DNA of 64,000 nt, from NCBI GenBank assembly GCA_016721195.1, contig JADKIO010000005.1:990001-1054000 (forward strand), written 5' to 3'. Made by a program: the position numbers and the translations under genes. The notes below the pieces were generated by a model. The model did not search any database. It saw only the letters and a list, made by a program, of their open reading frames with translations, and was not told where the DNA came from. This DNA comes from Candidatus Geothrix skivensis. GTDB lineage: Bacteria; Acidobacteriota; Holophagae; Holophagales; Holophagaceae. This document shows positions 61,391-64,000 of this stretch, piece by piece; position 1 is the stretch's first letter, and every line of letters begins with the position of its first letter.

Positions 61391-62500
61391 TCAGACAAAG
61401 AGCACGGCGTGGACTGGCGGCAGGTGCTCGGCCAGGGTGAGCCAGTCGTCGCCCTGGTTTTCGCTGATCCACACGGAGCCCGTGGTGGAGCCGAAGGCCA
61501 GCCGCTCGCCCGTTTCATCAAGGTCCAGGGCATGGCGGTACACCAGGTCGTAGGCCCAGGCCTGGGGTAGGCCCTTGTGCAGCGTTTCGAAGCTGCGCCC
61601 GCCATCCCGGGTGCGGTTCACCACCACCTTGCCCTCGGCGGGAATGCGCTGCTCGTCCTTGATGGCCGGCACGAACCAGGCAGTGAGGGGGTCCTTCGGA
61701 TGCACCACCACGGGAAAGCCGAAGACCGAGGGCTTCACATCCTTGATCTCGGTCCAGGTCATGGCGTCGTCGGTGCTGCGGAAGATGCCGTTGTGGTGCT
61801 GCACCCACCAGTGGTCCGGCGCCGCCGGGCACTGCACCAGGCGGTGGGGATCCTGGGATTCGGGGGCCTCCACCAGCTCGGGGGGCGCGTAGTCCGCACG
61901 CATGCCCTTCGTATGGGCCGACCAGGTGGCCCCGCCGTCCTCGGTGATCCAGACGCCGCCGCTGGAGACGGCGATGGCCACGCGATTGCCGTCCCGGGGG
62001 TCCACGCAGACGGAGTGGATCCCTGGGGCGTCCGCCCCCCCGCCCATCCACTTCCGGCGCTCCGGCATGTGCCAGAGGGAGTCCACCAGCTGCCAGGTGG
62101 CGCCGCTGTCCTCGCTTCTGAACAGGCCCCCCGGCAGGGTCCCGGCCCAGAGCAGCCCTGGCTGGGAGGCCAGACCCGGCGCCAGACACCAGAAGCGGAT
62201 GAGGCGCCAGGGGATCTCGCGACCCATGAAGTCCTTCTCCACATGGCCCTCGGGCGGGGTGGGATAGGCGGGCACGCCCAGCTCCTCCCAGGTGGCGCCA
62301 CGGTCTTTGGATTGGTGCAGCTTGGCGCCGAAGTGACCGTGGTCCAGGGCCGCGTACCAGGCGCCGTCCCGGCGATCCTGCATGGCGAGGGAGACGTTGT
62401 CCCCCAGGAAGAAGACGCCCTCCAGGGCCCACCTCCCCATGCCCTTGCGGCGGGCGGAGAAAAGCCCCTTCCGGGTGGACACCAGCAGCTGGTCAGCCAT
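61391..62500 (-). CDS. BNR/sialidase-like beta-propeller protein
   Basis: 369-aa protein with repeated Asp-box motifs (SKDRGATWEEL, SEDSGATWQLV, TEDGGATWSAH, STDDAMTWTEI, TRDGGRSFETL, SENQGDDWLTL), one per blade of a six-bladed propeller. No signal peptide is visible, so it is probably cytosolic. The catalytic residues of true sialidases were not recognised. Start MADQLLVSTRKG lies one nucleotide after the stop of a MoaD-like gene (TGAAATG), so both are translated together. The pair suggests a joint role, unknown so far. Confidence 0.82.
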   Translation of the reverse strand: MADQLLVSTRKGLFSARRKGMGRWALEGVFFLGDNVSLAMQDRRDGAWYAALDHGHFGAKLHQSKDRGATWEELGVPAYPTPPEGHVEKDFMGREIPWRLIRFWCLAPGLASQPGLLWAGTLPGGLFRSEDSGATWQLVDSLWHMPERRKWMGGGADAPGIHSVCVDPRDGNRVAIAVSSGGVWITEDGGATWSAHTKGMRADYAPPELVEAPESQDPHRLVQCPAAPDHWWVQHHNGIFRSTDDAMTWTEIKDVKPSVFGFPVVVHPKDPLTAWFVPAIKDEQRIPAEGKVVVNRTRDGGRSFETLHKGLPQAWAYDLVYRHALDLDETGERLAFGSTTGSVWISENQGDDWLTLAEHLPPVHAVLFV

Positions 62501-62501
62501 T

Positions 62502-62771
62502 TCAACCTCCGGAAAGCGCCTGCATGACATAGATTTCGGCCGCCGTGGCGACGGGATCGCCCAGGGTCAATCGGTCTGTGATGGCCTCGCCATTCACGAA
62601 GATCGCCATGTGGAACCGCAGGGCACCGTGCTCATCCAGCACGTAGCCCCGGAGCTTCGGATACAGAGTGAAGGCCGCCTCCAGGCTTTCCCGCACCGTC
62701 GCCCCTGCCACCTCGCAGGGCGGACAGGGCACGTGGCGCTGGAGGTTCTGCGTGAAGGCGACGCGAGGCAT
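62502..62771 (-). CDS. MoaD/ThiS-like protein coupled to the propeller gene
   Basis: 89-aa beta-grasp protein ending ALSGG, the Gly-Gly tail used for adenylation/thiocarboxylation. RVAFTQNLQRHVPCPPCEV opens the fold, with RESLEAAFTLYPKLRGYVLDE and MAIFVNGEAITDR in the middle and AAEIYVMQALSGG at the end. The CPPC pair is unusual for MoaD. The neighbouring propeller gene follows after one nt. A carrier role in cofactor or peptide modification is possible but unsupported by other genes here. Confidence 0.82.
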   Translation of the reverse strand: MPRVAFTQNLQRHVPCPPCEVAGATVRESLEAAFTLYPKLRGYVLDEHGALRFHMAIFVNGEAITDRLTLGDPVATAAEIYVMQALSGG

Positions 62772-62901
62772 GGGGATCCGGAGAGGACCCGCCACTGTGC
62801 CCCTGGCCGAGCTCCCTGTCAAGACAGGCGCATAAGGCCGGTTGTCGAATCACGATTCTGGCGGCTACTCCGGGGAAGCAGTTTCATCGCAGAAATTGCA
62901 G

Positions 62902-62931
62902 AAAAAAACGCAGGGAGTCTCCCCCCTGCGT
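62902..62931 (-). terminator. Rho-independent terminator of mdh
   Basis: On the minus strand, ACGCAGGG pairs with CCCTGCGT, followed by seven T. It lies 20 nt after the mdh stop. Confidence 0.9.
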
Positions 62932-62950
62932 CTCTGGTTGGATCTGAAAG

Positions 62951-63937
62951 CTAGATGAGTCCGAGTTCCTTCACGGCCTGGCGCTCTTCGTCCAGTTCCT
63001 TGGCAGTGGCGTCCATCTTGGCGCGGCTGAAGGCGTTGATCTCCAGCCCCTTCACGATGGCAACCTCACCGTTCTTCACGGTGACGGGGAAGCCGTACAC
63101 CAGGCCCTGGGGCACGCCATAGCTGCCGTCGGATACGAAGGCCATGCTGGTCCAGTCGCCCTCGGGGGTGCCAAGCGCCCAGCTCTTCATGTGATCGATG
63201 GCGGCGTTGGCGGCGCTGGCGGCGCTGCTGAGTCCGCGGGCCTCGATGATGGCGGCGCCCCGCTTGGCGACGGTGGGAATGTAGGTGGTCTCGTACCAGG
63301 CGTGGTCATTGACCAGGTCGTAGGCGCTCTTGCCGTCCACGGTGGCGTGGTAGAGGTCGGGGAACTGGGTGACGCTGTGGTTGCCCCAGATGGTCATCTG
63401 CTTGATGGCAGTGACGGGCTTGCCGGTCTTCTCCGCGAGCTGGGAGATGGCGCGGTTGTGATCCAGGCGCACCATGGCGTGGAACTGGGTGGCCTTGAGC
63501 TTGGGGGCGTTGGACAGGGCAATGAAGGCGTTCGTGTTGGCGGGGTTGCCCACCACCAGCACCTTCACGTTGCGGCTGGCCACTTCGCTCAGGGCGTGGC
63601 CCTGGGGCTTGAAGATGCCGCCGTTGGCGGTCAGGAGGTCGCTGCGTTCCATGCCGGCCTTGCGCGGCAGGGCGCCCACCAGCAGGGCGTAGTCGACGTC
63701 CTTGAAGGCCACCATGGGATCGTCGGAGACCACCACGCCCGCCAGCAGCGGGAAGGCGCAGTCCTTCAGTTCCATGACCACGCCGTTGAGGGCCTTCAGC
63801 GCCGGGGTGATCTCCAGCAACTGGAGGATCACGGGCTGGTCATTGCCCAGCATCGCGCCACTGGCGATGCGGAAGAGCAGGCTGTATCCGATCTGACCGG
63901 CAGCGCCGGTGACGGCCACGCGAACGGGGAGCTTCAT
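62951..63937 (-). CDS. mdh: Malate dehydrogenase
   Basis: 328-aa NAD-dependent malate dehydrogenase (malate to oxaloacetate, TCA cycle). The nucleotide-binding loop is VTGAAGQIGYSLLFRIASG. VLVVGNPANTNAFIA, MVRLDHNRAISQLA (substrate Arg/Asp) and MTIWGNHSVTQFPD (catalytic His) fit the cytosolic-type MDH family. GGAGG lies 8 nt before the ATG. It stands alone with its own promoter and terminator. Confidence 0.96.
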   Translation of the reverse strand: MKLPVRVAVTGAAGQIGYSLLFRIASGAMLGNDQPVILQLLEITPALKALNGVVMELKDCAFPLLAGVVVSDDPMVAFKDVDYALLVGALPRKAGMERSDLLTANGGIFKPQGHALSEVASRNVKVLVVGNPANTNAFIALSNAPKLKATQFHAMVRLDHNRAISQLAEKTGKPVTAIKQMTIWGNHSVTQFPDLYHATVDGKSAYDLVNDHAWYETTYIPTVAKRGAAIIEARGLSSAASAANAAIDHMKSWALGTPEGDWTSMAFVSDGSYGVPQGLVYGFPVTVKNGEVAIVKGLEINAFSRAKMDATAKELDEERQAVKELGLI

Positions 63938-63964
63938 GCGGGTTCCTCCTGGGTGATTGGGGTC

Positions 63965-63992
63965 ATTCTATACCCCGATGTCCACCTGAAAA
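63965..63992 (-). promoter_or_regulatory. Probable promoter of mdh
   Basis: On the minus strand TTTTCA (63992-63987), a 16-nt spacer and TAGAAT (63970-63965), about 28 nt before the ATG. Confidence 0.55.
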
Positions 63993-64000
63993 GACGCCAG

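Overview
This 64-kb window is a visibly GC-rich bacterial chromosome segment, densely packed with genes on both strands. The gene set fits a Gram-negative, respiring, piliated bacterium: MlaF/MlaD lipid transport, a TamB-like protein, PilT and PilZ, class II (B12-dependent) ribonucleotide reductase, long-chain polyprenyl synthase, SpoVG and a full sucCD/mdh set. The combination of SpoVG, PilT, stand-alone Ser/Thr kinases and an MCE protein with a beta-rich tail suggests Acidobacteriota, perhaps the Holophaga/Geothrix group. That placement is inference; no rRNA marker is present.

Layout. 1-5.8 kb: end of an Mla-type ABC operon, DUF116 and UbiA proteins, a D,D-endopeptidase, PgeF and SpoVG. 5.86-6.3 kb: tRNA-Gln followed by a 48-bp duplication of its 3' end and a nested hairpin. 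6.3-15.7 kb: a PEGA-domain kinase, a membrane glycosyltransferase, PHP, response regulator, TruA, HD, CapA, radical SAM and thioesterase genes. 15.7-24.3 kb: sucCD, a PilT variant, a TPR protein, polyprenyl synthase, YajQ, Nudix, rhodanese and uridine kinase. 24.5-34.8 kb: lipoproteins, a 60-bp minisatellite, tdh and kbl (threonine degradation), asnB behind an apparent Asn-codon attenuator, PilZ, rhodanese, MauE-like and OPA-type transporter genes. 34.8-44.8 kb: dnaG-rpoD, a methyltransferase behind a structured leader, a kinase with a zinc ribbon, and tamB. 44.8-54.3 kb: katG/perR, an orphan MoaD-like gene, dnaX, an SPL-like radical SAM gene, and hemY-hemH. 54.4-64 kb: small hypotheticals, a TIGR02757-like protein, SRP RNA, nrdJ, nudC, a MoaD-like/beta-propeller pair, and mdh.

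The strongest unexpected signal is upstream of asnB. A sigma70-like promoter is followed by a 28-codon leader ORF with three Asn codons within five codons. Next comes a hairpin, and then an intrinsic terminator whose 5' arm can alternatively pair with the first hairpin. This is the architecture of ribosome-mediated transcription attenuation, here apparently sensing asparagine. Other notable signals are a duplicated mlaD tail that creates an overlapping 34-codon ORF, a junction-like leader RNA before a methyltransferase gene, near-duplicate terminator-plus-promoter cassettes, several probable leaderless starts, and a family of intergenic modules built from 10-13-nt direct repeats facing their inverted copies.

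No CRISPR array, insertion sequence, integrase or prophage gene was recognised. All structure and promoter calls were made by eye and were not computed.
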